Under the pieces are notes generated by a model. That model was not told where the DNA came from, searched no databases, and saw only the letters and a program-made list of their open reading frames with translations. Shown here one piece after another: positions 1 through 10,560 of a stretch of DNA of 64,000 nucleotides. The DNA comes from Gilliamella apis. Lineage in GTDB: Bacteria > Pseudomonadota > Gammaproteobacteria > Enterobacterales > Orbaceae. Each line of letters starts with the position of its first letter. The stretch's first letter is position 1. A program made the translations under genes and the position numbers. The stretch is taken from NCBI RefSeq assembly GCF_002142155.1, contig NZ_NASD01000003.1, positions 62,001 to 126,000 of the forward strand. The letters run 5' to 3'.

Positions 1-218
1 TACTGTAATTTGGCGATAGATATACATGCCAATTTAAGCTAATCCGTTATTCATCATGATAATGTTCAAGTATTTGCTCTTTTAATCTATTGCTTATTAC
101 CAAAATGCATATTGTTATAATTATTAATTAGTTTCATCTTTTATAGTTATATTTATAATGATATTAATCTTAACAAAGTGATACTATTTATCATTAGGCA
201 ATAAAAAAGGATTCAAAC

Positions 219-1184
219 ATGAGTAAAATATTTGATGATAATTCACAGACCATTGGCCATACACCTTTAGTTCGATTAAAACATTTCGGACGAGGAAATA
301 TATTAGCCAAAGTAGAATCTCGTAACCCTAGTTTCAGTATTAAGTGTCGCATTGCATCAAATATGATTTGGGATGCTGAGAAACGTGGTTTATTAAACCC
401 TGATGTTGAACTTATCGAACCAACCAGTGGTAATACTGGTATCGCACTTGCTGCGGTTGCAGCTGCTCGTGGATATAAATTAACTTTAACCATGCCTGAA
501 AGCATGAGCATTGAACGCCGTAAACTTTTAAAAGCTTTAGGTGCTAATCTTGTGCTAACCGATGCAGCTAAAGGAATGAAAGGCGCAATCGAAAAAGCAG
601 AAGAGATCGTTGCCAGTAATCCTAAACACAATATTATGCTACAACAATTCAGTAATGCCGCTAATCCAGAAATTCATGAAAAAACTACCGGACCAGAAAT
701 CTGGCTTGACACAGATGGACAAGTCGATATTTTTGTTGCTGGTGTCGGCACTGGTGGGACTTTTACTGGTGTAACTAAGTACATTAAAAAAACACAAGGT
801 AAAAACATCACTGCAGTAGCGGTTGAACCAAGTACCTCACCTGTTATTAGCCAAGCCCTTGCGGGTGAGCCAATCAAACCAGGACCACATAAAATACAAG
901 GTATTGGTGCAGGATTCATTCCTGATAATTTAGATTTAAGTTTGATTGATTTGGTCGAAAAAGTAAGCAATGAAGATGCTATCGATACTGCGCGTATAAT
1001 AATGGAAAAAGAAGGCATCTTAGCGGGAATTTCATCCGGTGCGGCAGTATTTGCTGCTGACCGCTTGGCGCGACTACCAGAAAATGCCAATAAAACCATC
1101 GTGGTTATCTTACCATCTTCAGGTGAACGTTATCTTAGTACTGATTTATTCAGTGGTATTTTTACTGAAAAAGAACTCGGTTAA
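219..1184 (+). CDS. cysK: Cysteine synthase A (O-acetylserine sulfhydrylase)
   Basis: Makes L-cysteine from O-acetylserine and sulfide with pyridoxal phosphate in the cytoplasm. The 321-residue length is normal for CysK. The PLP lysine is K42 in the motif [10 protein letters not shown], followed by the phosphate-loop motif EPTSGNTG near residue 68 and the GTGGT loop near residue 175. The start is supported by AAGG ten bases upstream. It stands alone: nothing precedes it in the window and a strong terminator follows at 1201-1226. CysM is the alternative, but the NPSFSIKCR signature and length favour CysK. Confidence 0.95.
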   Translation: MSKIFDDNSQTIGHTPLVRLKHFGRGNILAKVESRNPSFSIKCRIASNMIWDAEKRGLLNPDVELIEPTSGNTGIALAAVAAARGYKLTLTMPESMSIERRKLLKALGANLVLTDAAKGMKGAIEKAEEIVASNPKHNIMLQQFSNAANPEIHEKTTGPEIWLDTDGQVDIFVAGVGTGGTFTGVTKYIKKTQGKNITAVAVEPSTSPVISQALAGEPIKPGPHKIQGIGAGFIPDNLDLSLIDLVEKVSNEDAIDTARIIMEKEGILAGISSGAAVFAADRLARLPENANKTIVVILPSSGERYLSTDLFSGIFTEKELG

Positions 1185-1200
1185 TTTATACTACAAAAGC

Positions 1201-1226
1201 AAAACACCGCCAATCGGCGGTGTTTT
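1201..1226 (+). terminator. Intrinsic terminator of cysK
   Basis: A perfect 11-bp stem (AAAACACCGCC / GGCGGTGTTTT) with loop AATC lies 17 bases after the cysK stop. The A and T flanks make it potentially bidirectional, so it can also end ruvAB transcription arriving from the right. Confidence 0.9.
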
Positions 1227-1268
1227 ATCAAATATTCGGCAATTTAAACTGAAAGTCAGCTGGTCTAG

Positions 1269-2273
1269 TTAATCATCTTGAACAATACCAAAATGTCGAT
1301 AAGCATGAGGTGTGGCAATTCGGCCTCTCGGCGTTCTTTGGATATAACCTTGTTGAATCAAAAATGGTTCTAACACATCCTCAATAGTTTCACGCTCTTC
1401 ACCTATTGCAGCTGCAATATTATCTAATCCTACCGGCCCACCCATAAATTTCTCGATAATAGCCAGAAGTAACTTACGATCCATATAATCAAAGCCTTCA
1501 TTATCGACATCTAACATATCTAATGCTTGAGTGGCAATTCGTTCATCAATAACGCCTTTAGATTTGACATCAGCATAATCCCTAACCCGCCGTAACAAAC
1601 GGTTAGCAATCCGTGGCGTACCTCGCGAACGCTTGGCAATTAGGTAAGCACCTTCTTTAGAAAGATCCATACCTAAAAATTTTGCACTACGGCTAACAAT
1701 ATATTCCAAATCTTCTACACGATAAAACTCAAGTCGTTGCACAATACCAAAACGATCACGTAATGGTGATGTTAATGAACCCGCTCGAGTCGTTGCGCCA
1801 ATAAGGGTAAAAGGTGGCAGATCTATTTTAATTGAACGTGCTGCTGGCCCTTCACCAATCATAATATCAAGTTGATAATCTTCCATTGCCGGATATAATA
1901 TTTCTTCAACAACTGGCGATAATCGATGAATTTCATCAATAAATAGCACATCATTAGGTTCTAAATTGGTTAGCATAGCAGCTAAATCACCCGCTTTTTC
2001 CAATACTGGGCCTGATGTGGTACGTAAATTAACATTCATTTCATTAGCAACAATATTTGCCAATGTAGTTTTACCTAGACCTGGAGGACCAAATATTAAA
2101 ACATGATCAAGTGCGTCACTACGCTGTTTAGCAGCTTGAATAAAAATTTTCATCTGCTCACGAACTTGAGGTTGGCCAATATATTCATCCAAATACTTAG
2201 GACGAATGGCTCGATCTAAAGACTCTTCTTCTTTTTGTGCCTGTGGAGCAATTAAACGATCCGCTTCAATCAT
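1269..2273 (-). CDS. ruvB: Holliday junction branch-migration helicase RuvB
   Basis: AAA+ motor that, with RuvA, drives branch migration of Holliday junctions for RuvC. Walker A GPPGLGKT, Walker B DEIH, and the sensor segment [18 protein letters not shown] are all present, and the C-terminal winged-helix part ends with [14 protein letters not shown] place the start at the ATG at 2273 ([10 protein letters not shown], 334 aa), matching the family N-terminus. A TTG two codons upstream is also in frame. It lies 14 bases after ruvA in the same operon. ruvC is not in this window. Confidence 0.96.
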   Translation of the reverse strand: MIEADRLIAPQAQKEEESLDRAIRPKYLDEYIGQPQVREQMKIFIQAAKQRSDALDHVLIFGPPGLGKTTLANIVANEMNVNLRTTSGPVLEKAGDLAAMLTNLEPNDVLFIDEIHRLSPVVEEILYPAMEDYQLDIMIGEGPAARSIKIDLPPFTLIGATTRAGSLTSPLRDRFGIVQRLEFYRVEDLEYIVSRSAKFLGMDLSKEGAYLIAKRSRGTPRIANRLLRRVRDYADVKSKGVIDERIATQALDMLDVDNEGFDYMDRKLLLAIIEKFMGGPVGLDNIAAAIGEERETIEDVLEPFLIQQGYIQRTPRGRIATPHAYRHFGIVQDD

Positions 2274-2287
2274 TATCAATACCTACT

Positions 2288-2896
2288 TTACAATACTGAC
2301 TTTAATGCTTCACGTATTAGCATTTCACAATCCATTTCTGGTCTAATGACTTTACTAATAATACGGCTGGCTTCTTGTGGTTTATAACCCAAAGCAATAA
2401 GCGCTGAAACTGCTTCACTTTCAATTTGGTTGGATGATTTTTTAATATCACCAATATCAATAGCCGGGTTAACATTTGATAGTTCTTCACCAAAGCGTTT
2501 AACACGATCTTTCATTTCAACAATTAATCGTTCAGCGGTTTTAGTCCCTACCCCCGGTAATTTGACCAATGTTTTAATTTCACCTTGTTCAACAGCATTA
2601 ATAAATTGCGCTGCTGACATCCCAGATAAAATCGCCAGCGCTAATTTTGGGCCAACGCCATTAACTTTAATTAATTCACGAAATAACTCTCGTTCTTGTT
2701 CATGATTAAAACCATAAAGCACTTGAGCATCTTCCCGAACAGCAAAATGAGTTAACACAATCACTTCTTTGCCATTGTCGGGTAACTCATAAAAACAGGT
2801 CATTGGCATAAAAACTTCATAGCCAACACCACCAACTTCAATTAATACTTTAGGTGGTTGTTTCTCAATAATGATTCCACGTAAACGACCTATCAC
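2288..2896 (-). CDS. ruvA: Holliday junction DNA-binding protein RuvA
   Basis: Forms the tetramer that binds four-way junctions and loads RuvB. 202 residues, against 203 in E. coli, beginning [15 protein letters not shown]. The OB-fold is followed by the helix-hairpin-helix segments around [16 protein letters not shown] and [19 protein letters not shown], and then the mobile C-terminal domain ending [13 protein letters not shown]. First gene of a ruvA-ruvB operon on the minus strand. The 256 bases between it and ybaB contain only the ybaB terminator and AT-rich sequence that probably holds the ruvAB promoter. Confidence 0.96.
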   Translation of the reverse strand: MIGRLRGIIIEKQPPKVLIEVGGVGYEVFMPMTCFYELPDNGKEVIVLTHFAVREDAQVLYGFNHEQERELFRELIKVNGVGPKLALAILSGMSAAQFINAVEQGEIKTLVKLPGVGTKTAERLIVEMKDRVKRFGEELSNVNPAIDIGDIKKSSNQIESEAVSALIALGYKPQEASRIISKVIRPEMDCEMLIREALKSVL

Positions 2897-3090
2897 AATA
2901 TATCCTTAATAAATTTAATGTTGATTAAGTAAGTTTGCTTAAAATAACCTTAAATTAAACAATCTTTAAGATTCTAGATTAATCAAATTGATATAATCAA
3001 CATTGAAAGTGAATTGAATGTAATTATCAGTTAGTTTACCTGATAGGAAAAAATTAATAAAGAAAAACTGTATAAATAGACAGGAGATAA

Positions 3091-3120
3091 AAAGAAATTT
3101 TGCCGACTTAGTCGGCAAAA
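3091..3120 (-). terminator. Intrinsic terminator of the dnaX-ybaB operon
   Basis: Read on the minus strand, a 10-bp stem TTTTGCCGAC / GTCGGCAAAA with a 3-base loop is followed by a run of T. It lies about 35 bases after the ybaB stop. It shows that recR, which often follows ybaB in enterobacteria, is not part of this operon. Confidence 0.85.
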
Positions 3121-3152
3121 CGTATAAGACGATATCTGATTAATTTTTCAAC

Positions 3153-3491
3153 TTAAAATGGCATTTTAAAGCCTGGAGGTAATTGCATGCCGCCTGTTAC
3201 TTGAGCCATTCTTTCTTTTTGCGCTTCTTCTAAACGACGAGTTGCATCATTGTAAGCAGCCGCAATCAAATCTTCTAACATTTCTTTATCATCTTCAGTT
3301 AATAAAGATGGATCAATTTCCACACGTTTACAACTATGCGCACCATTTACAGTTACTTTAACGATACCAGCACCTGACTCACCGGTAACTTCTAATTTAG
3401 CAATTTCTTCCTGAGCTTGCTGCATTTTTGCTTGCATTTGCTGGGCTTGTTTCATCAAATTACCCAAACCGCCTTTTCCACCTGGAAACAT
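3153..3491 (-). CDS. ybaB: Nucleoid-associated protein YbaB/EbfC
   Basis: Small DNA-binding protein (112 aa) of the YbaB/EbfC family, with the signatures [26 protein letters not shown] and the C-terminus [12 protein letters not shown]. The N-terminal third is a predicted coiled helix rich in Q and K. It is encoded 34 bases downstream of dnaX, the usual neighbourhood, and probably shares its transcript. recR, the third member in E. coli, is missing here. Confidence 0.95.
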   Translation of the reverse strand: MFPGGKGGLGNLMKQAQQMQAKMQQAQEEIAKLEVTGESGAGIVKVTVNGAHSCKRVEIDPSLLTEDDKEMLEDLIAAAYNDATRRLEEAQKERMAQVTGGMQLPPGFKMPF

Positions 3492-3525
3492 AATTATTCC
3501 TCATTAAAAAACATTTATTCTGTAA

Positions 3526-5583
3526 TTATACAGGACGAATACTCGATTCATCAATCTTGGCATCAAAATATTGACAAATCGTCTCAACTTTAGGATCTTG
3601 ATGAATCGTCAATTTAGCTTGTTCAAGCTTTTGTTGATATAAATCCTCACGCAATTCTAACGGTGTCTTATTAGCCTTATTATCATCAATCACCACCTCT
3701 AGATTGAGTGTTTTTTGACGATAATTTGACAGCGCAGTTCGCAACTTAATACAATTTGCTGACGATTTAGCTAGATGCTCCACAGCCGATCGCGTATGCA
3801 AAATAATATGATTATCATCAATTAATTCAGGGTGGGAATTAATCGCAATTTGTTTAATTAATGGCGCAAGTTCTAATTGTTCAATTTCAGCACACCAAGC
3901 GTCTTTTTCAGCCATTTCGACAATTAATTTTTTAACCATTTCTGGCGTTTTATCAACTTTGAAAGAATCGCATAATGTTTTTGCATCAAGTGCTGGTTCA
4001 TTTTTCGTTTCAACTATGCCACAAGCCTGCCATTGATAATTTTCAGCAGTTATCTCTTCTTGTTCCACTTCCTCATCATTTTTTTCACTATCATTACCTA
4101 GATTGGCAAGCTGCTGAACGTCATCCCGTTTACTGTTAATTAAAGAATTAGATGGTTGATGATAATCAACCAATTCAGGCTTTTTTGGCTTTTGTTCCTC
4201 TTTCATTAACTGCATTCGCATCTCTAAAATATTTTTAGTGATTGATGATGCATCATCAGGAAGTGATATTTCTGGTTGTGAAACAGTATTTTCATCACTA
4301 GTAGCTGGTCTTACTATTGTACTGTCATTTAATTGCTGATTCTCAATAGCTGACTTAACAGTTTGCTGTACAGGCGCTGCCTCATTTACGTTTTGTGATG
4401 AAGTTGTCACAACTTGAGCTGGTTGTGTTCTAATAGGCGATTCAGCTTTTTTTGTCGGTGTAGTCGCTGTTGCAGCTGGTGGCATAATCGCATCGACATT
4501 TTTAGGCATAAATGCTAAAGCGCGTAAAAAACTCATTTCAACACCCATTTTTTTATCTGGTGCAAAAGCAAGTTCTTTCCGACCCATTAATAAAATTTGA
4601 TAAAACAGTTGCACATCATTAGGCGCCATATATTGAGCTAAGAAGCGTAACTGTTCTTCATTATCTGTATAATCACCCAATGCTGTCGGCACAACTTGTA
4701 ATAAGGCAATTTGATGTAACAAAGCAATAGATTCGGCTAATAAATTATCCCAATCTGCACCTTGCAAAGCAGCCGCTTCAATCTGTTGCATCAAAGTATT
4801 ACCATCATTTTGATAAAGAGCATTAATTAATGAAAAAGGAATTGCTTTATCTAAAGTACCAAGCATGGAGGCTACTGACGCAGCATCAATTTTACCATTA
4901 CCAAGCGCTATTGCTTGATCGGTTAAACTTAATGCATCGCGCATACTACCATTTGCTGCTTTAGCTAACAGCTGTATTGCTCGCGGTTCACTTTCAATTT
5001 GTTCTAATTGCAAAATATGTTTTAGTTGCTCAGCAATTAATGATGTATCAAGCACATTTAAGTGCAGATGCAGACAGCGAGATAAAATAGTGATAGGTAA
5101 TTTTTGCGGATCAGTTGTTGCTAATAAAAATTTAACGTGTTCTGGTGGCTCTTCCAATGTTTTTAATAAAGCATTGAAGCTACTACGAGAGAGCATATGT
5201 ACTTCATCGATTAAGTAAACTTTAAAACGGCCTTTGCTTGGCAAATATTGAATATTATCTAAAATTTCCCGCGTATCTTCGACTTTAGTACGTGAGGCTG
5301 CATCAATTTCGAGTAAGTCAACAAATCGACCCTGTTCAATCTCACGACAATTATCACAAACACCACAAGGCGTTGCCGTTATACCACTTTCACAATTTAA
5401 GCCTTTGGCTAACAATCGAGCAATCGAAGTTTTACCTACACCTCGAGTACCAGAGAACAGATAAGCGTGATGTACTCGACCAAGAGAAAGAGCATTAGAT
5501 AAAATTTTTAAAACATGCTGTTGCCCTACTACTTCAGAAAATGATTTTGGTCGCCACTTACGTGCTAAGACTTGATAACTCAT
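3526..5583 (-). CDS. dnaX: DNA polymerase III subunits tau and gamma
   Basis: Clamp-loader ATPase. The start at 5583 gives MSYQVLARKWRPKSF, the family N-terminus. A GTG-ATT extension to an ATG at 5592 is possible. Walker A GTRGVGKT, the four zinc cysteines (C...CGVCDNC), the DEVHML Walker B and the SRC sensor are present. Full-length tau is about 685 aa. A frameshift site at 4153-4203 would yield gamma of about 469 aa ending K-K-A. The region after about residue 365 is low-complexity linker, followed by the tau-specific C-terminal domains. ybaB follows in the same operon. Confidence 0.95.
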   Translation of the reverse strand: MSYQVLARKWRPKSFSEVVGQQHVLKILSNALSLGRVHHAYLFSGTRGVGKTSIARLLAKGLNCESGITATPCGVCDNCREIEQGRFVDLLEIDAASRTKVEDTREILDNIQYLPSKGRFKVYLIDEVHMLSRSSFNALLKTLEEPPEHVKFLLATTDPQKLPITILSRCLHLHLNVLDTSLIAEQLKHILQLEQIESEPRAIQLLAKAANGSMRDALSLTDQAIALGNGKIDAASVASMLGTLDKAIPFSLINALYQNDGNTLMQQIEAAALQGADWDNLLAESIALLHQIALLQVVPTALGDYTDNEEQLRFLAQYMAPNDVQLFYQILLMGRKELAFAPDKKMGVEMSFLRALAFMPKNVDAIMPPAATATTPTKKAESPIRTQPAQVVTTSSQNVNEAAPVQQTVKSAIENQQLNDSTIVRPATSDENTVSQPEISLPDDASSITKNILEMRMQLMKEEQKPKKPELVDYHQPSNSLINSKRDDVQQLANLGNDSEKNDEEVEQEEITAENYQWQACGIVETKNEPALDAKTLCDSFKVDKTPEMVKKLIVEMAEKDAWCAEIEQLELAPLIKQIAINSHPELIDDNHIILHTRSAVEHLAKSSANCIKLRTALSNYRQKTLNLEVVIDDNKANKTPLELREDLYQQKLEQAKLTIHQDPKVETICQYFDAKIDESSIRPV
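4153..4203 (-). promoter_or_regulatory. Programmed -1 frameshift signal in dnaX
   Basis: On the minus strand the slippery heptamer A AAA AAG lies at 4186-4180, in frame (codons CCA AAA AAG). After slippage the next codons are GCC TGA, so translation stops one residue later. A Shine-Dalgarno-like AGAGGA ends nine bases before the slip site. Seven bases after it begins an 8-bp stem (TGGTTGAT / ATCAACCA) with a 4-base loop. These are the three elements of the E. coli dnaX signal with near-identical spacing. Confidence 0.9.
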
Positions 5584-5761
5584 AATCACCATTACTTTTA
5601 CTAATAAATTTTGCTAATCATACCATAAAGTGTCAATTTAGTCTTTAAGATGCCGATAACCGATTCGATATTAGAGTTAGATTTTTGAGCAATAAAATCC
5701 CCTTTGCACAAATTTTCAAATTATTAGGCTGTTTTGGGGAGTTAATTTATTGAAAAATGAT

Positions 5762-5797
5762 TTATCAACCTTCAAACAGTAAATCGAAGGTTGATAA
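5762..5797 (-). terminator. Hairpin after the M20 amidohydrolase gene
   Basis: A perfect 12-bp stem (TTATCAACCTTC / GAAGGTTGATAA, loop 12) lies 39 bases beyond the stop of the gene to its right. On the minus strand it is followed by ATCATTTTT, a modest T tract. It probably ends the 8352-5836 operon before the dnaX coding region. Confidence 0.5.
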
Positions 5798-5835
5798 GTA
5801 AAGAAAATAATCAATTGATGATTAATTATGAATGG

Positions 5836-7014
5836 CTAATCTTGATTTAAATAGGCCCATGCATATTGTGCATAAAATTCTGCACCTAACGCCATACCAT
5901 CTTCATCAACATTAAAACAGCCATGGTGATGTGGCCATTGAGTATCTTTTTCAGGATTACCAGATCCGACTAAAGCAAAAGCACCAGGAATGTTTTCAGT
6001 ATAATAACTAAAATCTTCACCACCGGTTGTTGGTGCTTCAAAATACAATGCATCTTCACCAAATGATTCAACAATGACTTTTTGTGCTAATAGTGCGCTT
6101 TCTTTATCGTTTATAACTGGTAAGGTCCCATAGATATACTCGACTTCAGCAGTCGCTCTATACATAGCTGCTACTTGGTTGGCATAACGTCTAATTGCAG
6201 CTTCTATTTTTTCACGCACTGCAACATTAAAACATCTCACAGTACCTTCTAATACCGCATTTTCAGCAATTACGTTAAAACGCGTACCCACATCCATTCG
6301 ACCTATAGTCACAACCGCAGGATCGAGAGGCGATATTTCACGAGAAACAATTGATTGAACATTCATAACAAATGCAGATGCAACCATAACCGCATCCACA
6401 GTATCATGTGGCATTGAACCATGACCACCACGACCTTTAAATTTAACCGTTAATAGATCTGCTGAAGCAAAGCTTGAACCAACAACACAAGATACTTTAC
6501 CAACTGGCATTTGTGACCATATATGCATACCAAAAGCGCTATCAACACCTTCAAGTACGCCTTGTTCGATCATCCCTTTTGCCCCTTGTGCAATTTCTTC
6601 AGCCGGCTGAAATACTAATCGCACATTACCTTTTAACTGTTCCCGAATAGAATATAACGTTTTAGCAGCAGTGAGCAGCATAGCGGTATGAGTATCATGT
6701 CCACAAGCATGCATTTTGCCATCAATAGTGGATTGATAATCAATATTGGTACTTAATTCCTTAACCGGTAAAGCATCAATATCTGCCCTAAGTAAAATCG
6801 TTTTGCCTGGTTTACCGCCTTGGATCTCAGCAATAATACCTGTCGGCTTAGTGCGTCGATAAGTAATACCAATTTTATCAAGTTCTTCAGCAATTCTATC
6901 AGTGGTTCTAAATTCTTCCCACGGTAATTCTGGATGGCGATGTAAATCACGACGAAACGTAATCATGTCGTTAATGTTCTGTTTTATTGAATCTTTAATA
7001 GTTTGATTAATCAT
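5836..7014 (-). CDS. M20D-family amidohydrolase (N-acyl amino acid / aminoacyl hydrolase)
   Basis: Cytoplasmic metal-dependent hydrolase of 392 aa, resembling hippurate hydrolase, N-acetyldiaminopimelate deacetylase and AbgB-type enzymes. It removes an acyl group from an amino acid or cleaves a conjugated peptide. Metal ligands are visible as ACGHDTHT (about residue 103), PAEE (about 137) and HIW (about 163). The dimerisation insert includes GRGGHGSMPH and the last ligand lies in HHHGCFNVDEDG. SD AAAGG precedes the ATG. The gene follows a membrane-carrier gene by 93 bases, which suggests uptake then hydrolysis of one substrate. The exact substrate cannot be read from sequence. Confidence 0.9.
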   Translation of the reverse strand: MINQTIKDSIKQNINDMITFRRDLHRHPELPWEEFRTTDRIAEELDKIGITYRRTKPTGIIAEIQGGKPGKTILLRADIDALPVKELSTNIDYQSTIDGKMHACGHDTHTAMLLTAAKTLYSIREQLKGNVRLVFQPAEEIAQGAKGMIEQGVLEGVDSAFGMHIWSQMPVGKVSCVVGSSFASADLLTVKFKGRGGHGSMPHDTVDAVMVASAFVMNVQSIVSREISPLDPAVVTIGRMDVGTRFNVIAENAVLEGTVRCFNVAVREKIEAAIRRYANQVAAMYRATAEVEYIYGTLPVINDKESALLAQKVIVESFGEDALYFEAPTTGGEDFSYYTENIPGAFALVGSGNPEKDTQWPHHHGCFNVDEDGMALGAEFYAQYAWAYLNQD

Positions 7015-7107
7015 TGTTACTACCTTTTATATATTTCATATGTATTCTTTTAATAGTGCACATATTTGCACAAATCTACAAGTTGAATCTGATAATTAAA
7101 TTTCCAA

Positions 7108-8352
7108 CTATTTGATTGGCGTTAACGGACCAACAATCATATTAACCATGATGCCCGCTAATACAACCGATACCATCGTTACTGAAATAAATCCTCCAAT
7201 TAACATCGGTGGTAACATATGGCTAGTTAATACCTCTTTCTCTTTTGGATCTTTGGTTAAATTATTAATAACCTCGTTAGTGATAATATAATCAGCCGGA
7301 AAGCCATATAGTGCTGTTAAAGCGATCGAAAAAGCCATTTCTTTACTTACTTTTAAAACTTTACCGACAATAACCGAAAAAATAAACATCCCAACAACAG
7401 CAGAAAGAATAAAAATAATTAAAGGTGTGATAAGTCTAATTAACATATCCGGAGTTGCTCGGCTCAAAGTATCAAAAATAAATAACATTAACCCCATAAC
7501 CGCAAGCCCAAAACCACCGGCTTTCTTTAAAGGGTGACGTTCTAAAAAACCTAAAGAAGCAGCAACAACACCAAATAATAGACATAAGACAAATGGACTA
7601 ATACTAACGACAGGTTTCAATACTTCCGATACTGAGTAAGCTAAAAAGCCCACTATTGCAATACGTAAAAAGATAAAGTACGAAGAATTATAACTTGCTG
7701 GAATTTTAGCAAACAGACTTGGCATCGGATTTTCATCGGTAGTTGCAGCTTGTTTATCCATAGTACTAACATCCTTTTCAACGACCCAAGTCCCTTCATG
7801 ATATTTTTTCAATACTCGGCGACCTTCTTTTTTCAGCATAATTGAAGTTAATGGATAACCAATAAAACCTTGCATTACATAGATTATAATTGCAAATACA
7901 GCCAGATCTGGCAATCCTGCATCAGTTGCCCCTTTAGCCATAATAATGGCTGAAACAATACCACCGACTAATGGTGGAATAGCGACAATAATGGTGTTGA
8001 GGTCAAAAAATAGATATCCAACCATAATAGCAACAACAATAATACCCACAATTCCTGAAAGCGATATAAGTATCGTCTTCCATTGCAACATCAACTCATT
8101 TATTGATAACAAAGTTCCCATGTTCACAATCAATAAATACATAAACATAACAGCTACTACATTTGGGATACCTGCTCGAGCAACAATATCAGTTGGGAAG
8201 AATGTCCAATAACCTAATAAAAACAGGACAGCACAAATAAAAACTGAAGGTATCCAAGCTTTAGTCCGTGTTGAAACAACATCACCTAGATATAAAATAA
8301 TAAGCAATAAAACTAATGCCAACATCTGTGGCATATCATTCATAGTGGGCAT
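7108..8352 (-). CDS. Polytopic inner-membrane carrier, family not identified
   Basis: 414 residues, strongly hydrophobic, with roughly ten to eleven membrane segments and one charged cytoplasmic loop near residues 180-220. GGIVSAIIMAKGATDAGLP and ALYGFPADYIITNEV are helix-breaking stretches like those in secondary carriers. SD GGAG six bases before the ATG fixes the start. It is the first gene of a probable two-gene operon with the M20 amidohydrolase, so an importer for acyl-amino acids or peptides is the natural guess. I do not recognise the family with certainty. Confidence 0.8.
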   Translation of the reverse strand: MPTMNDMPQMLALVLLLIILYLGDVVSTRTKAWIPSVFICAVLFLLGYWTFFPTDIVARAGIPNVVAVMFMYLLIVNMGTLLSINELMLQWKTILISLSGIVGIIVVAIMVGYLFFDLNTIIVAIPPLVGGIVSAIIMAKGATDAGLPDLAVFAIIIYVMQGFIGYPLTSIMLKKEGRRVLKKYHEGTWVVEKDVSTMDKQAATTDENPMPSLFAKIPASYNSSYFIFLRIAIVGFLAYSVSEVLKPVVSISPFVLCLLFGVVAASLGFLERHPLKKAGGFGLAVMGLMLFIFDTLSRATPDMLIRLITPLIIFILSAVVGMFIFSVIVGKVLKVSKEMAFSIALTALYGFPADYIITNEVINNLTKDPKEKEVLTSHMLPPMLIGGFISVTMVSVVLAGIMVNMIVGPLTPIK

Positions 8353-8439
8353 AAAAACTCCATTTTTAATAAATTAAATTATAAAAAATAATTAAAATGA
8401 TTTAAAAAATAGCTATTATAGATAAAATTTTAAACATTG

Positions 8440-10269
8440 TTATATGTTTTTTATCATAAAATCATTAATTTCGTCTAAGAAAAGATTACCATATTTTTCT
8501 AATTTAATTTTGCCAACACCGGTAACATTAATCAGTTGTTTCTTACTTTCTGGTTTAGTTTGCACCATTTCAAGCAAGGTTGCATCACTAAATACAATAT
8601 AGGGGGCAATATCTTCCATATCAGCAATTTCTTTGCGCAACCGCTTAAGATTGTTGAATAATATTCGTTCTTCATAAGATAATATCGTAGTTAAATTAAT
8701 CGCTCTAGCATAACGATTTAAACGACTTTTCTTCACGATTTCTAAACGTGGTTTTGCTAAAGATAAGGCTACTTGACCTTTAAGTATCGCACGTGCTTGT
8801 TCGGTCAATTGTAACGTAGTGAAGGTAGAAATATTTTGACTGACATATCCCAAATAAATTAATTGTCTAATTACACTAAGCCAATAGTCAGAAGAATGCG
8901 CTTTACCTATACCATAAACCGATAATTTGTCATGGCCATTTTCTTTAATTTGCGAGCGCGAAGATCCTCGTAATACATCGACAACATATTGAGCACCATA
9001 ACGCTGTTCAACTCGGTATATACACGAAAGAATTTTTTGTGCATCAATTAATCCATCATAATGCTCAGGAGGATAAAGACAGATATCACAGTTGTTGCAA
9101 GGTTCGGTTCTATTTTCGCCAAAATAGTTAAGTAATACCGTGCGCCGACAAGTCATACTTTGGGCAAATGACTCCATAGCTTGTATCTTATGTAGCTCAA
9201 CTTGCTTATGTTTATTCTCTGGTTTATCGGCGATTTGTCGATGGTACCAATTTAGATCTTTACTATTAAATAATAAAAGTGCCTCTGCCGGAACGCCATC
9301 CCGGCCAGCTCGACCAGTTTCTTGATAATATGCCTCAATCGTTCTAGGGCAATCAGCATGCACTACAAAACGAACATTAGGTTTGTTAATTCCCATACCA
9401 AAAGCGACGGTTGCAACAATAATTTGCACATTATCTTTCAAAAAACTCTCCTGTGCTTGTTGACGTTCAGCAGTGGTTAAACCAGCATGATAAGCAACGA
9501 CAGAAAATCCCCTTGTAGCAAGTCTGGTTGTCATATCCTCTACTTTGGAGCGACTTGAACAGTAAACAATACCACTATTCCCCTTTTGCGTTTCAATAAA
9601 AGAGACAACTTGCTCAGTAAGATTAAATTTTTCAACTACCGTATAACGTATATTTGGCCGATCAAAACTACGCACCACCACCAAAGGATCGATTAAATTA
9701 AGTTGATTAATCACATCAGCTTGAGTCAATTTATCGGCAGTTGCTGTTAACGCTATAATAGGCACTTCAGGGAAACGCAATGATAAATGGCTTAATTGAC
9801 GATAGTCAGGTCTAAAATCATGCCCCCATTGTGAAATACAATGCGCCTCATCAATAGCTATTAATGAAGGAGGATGAGCAGTAATTAGTGAAGAAAAGGA
9901 CGACACAGCCAGTCGCTCAGGTGAAATATATAATAATTTAATTGAATGATTTAAATATTTTTCAATAATATTTTGTTGCTCTTCTGGAGCTTGAGTTGCA
10001 TTTAAAAAAGCGGCTGGAATCCCATTAACTAATAATTGATCGACTTGATCCTTCATTAACGAAATAAGTGGCGAAATAACCAATGCTGTACCGGGCAATA
10101 ATACAGCCGGAATCTGGTAACAAAGTGATTTGCCACCACCAGTTGGAATAATGGTTAATGTATCTCGTCCGGCAATAACTGATTCAATTATATCTCTTTG
10201 CTGATTTCTAAACGATTTGTAACCAAAAACATTGTGTAACACGTCCTCAATCTGATCTCTAAATGACAT
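8440..10269 (-). CDS. recQ: ATP-dependent DNA helicase RecQ
   Basis: 3'-5' superfamily 2 helicase for recombination and fork repair, 609 aa as in E. coli. Visible motifs are IPTGGGKS (motif I), DEAHCISQWGHDFRPDY (motif II plus aromatic loop), TATAD and QETGRAGRDG (motif VI). The zinc cysteines CRR...CNNCDIC come near residue 380, and the C-terminal HRDC domain ends near INVTGVGKIKLEKYG. It stands alone on the minus strand. Confidence 0.96.
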   Translation of the reverse strand: MSFRDQIEDVLHNVFGYKSFRNQQRDIIESVIAGRDTLTIIPTGGGKSLCYQIPAVLLPGTALVISPLISLMKDQVDQLLVNGIPAAFLNATQAPEEQQNIIEKYLNHSIKLLYISPERLAVSSFSSLITAHPPSLIAIDEAHCISQWGHDFRPDYRQLSHLSLRFPEVPIIALTATADKLTQADVINQLNLIDPLVVVRSFDRPNIRYTVVEKFNLTEQVVSFIETQKGNSGIVYCSSRSKVEDMTTRLATRGFSVVAYHAGLTTAERQQAQESFLKDNVQIIVATVAFGMGINKPNVRFVVHADCPRTIEAYYQETGRAGRDGVPAEALLLFNSKDLNWYHRQIADKPENKHKQVELHKIQAMESFAQSMTCRRTVLLNYFGENRTEPCNNCDICLYPPEHYDGLIDAQKILSCIYRVEQRYGAQYVVDVLRGSSRSQIKENGHDKLSVYGIGKAHSSDYWLSVIRQLIYLGYVSQNISTFTTLQLTEQARAILKGQVALSLAKPRLEIVKKSRLNRYARAINLTTILSYEERILFNNLKRLRKEIADMEDIAPYIVFSDATLLEMVQTKPESKKQLINVTGVGKIKLEKYGNLFLDEINDFMIKNI

Positions 10270-10560
10270 ACTAACCTGAACCAGTAATACCTTATCTATT
10301 TTTTATGGAGTATATCGAATTTGATATGAACAAACCACCGTGAATTTACATTTATTTACAAATCGTAATAAAAAGAACTTCTTCAAAAACTAACATCGTT
10401 GAGTAAAAATGGCAAAAAACAAGAATCTGGATATTATTGGATTAACAATATTGACTGTTTTTCCAACAAACAAACGCAAAAGATTAAAAAAACAGCTATT
10501 TTTGATTTTTTTACTTGAAACAAAACAATTTGCCAGCTAATATTTGCATGTTTCAAATGT
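10270..10560. other. Intergenic region between recQ and tRNA-Val
   Basis: AT-rich sequence that should contain the divergent recQ and tRNA promoters. An ATG at 10409 opens a 43-codon frame ending at 10540 with a weak ribosome site. Its product would be basic and hydrophobic. I see no evidence that it is a gene. Confidence 0.4.
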
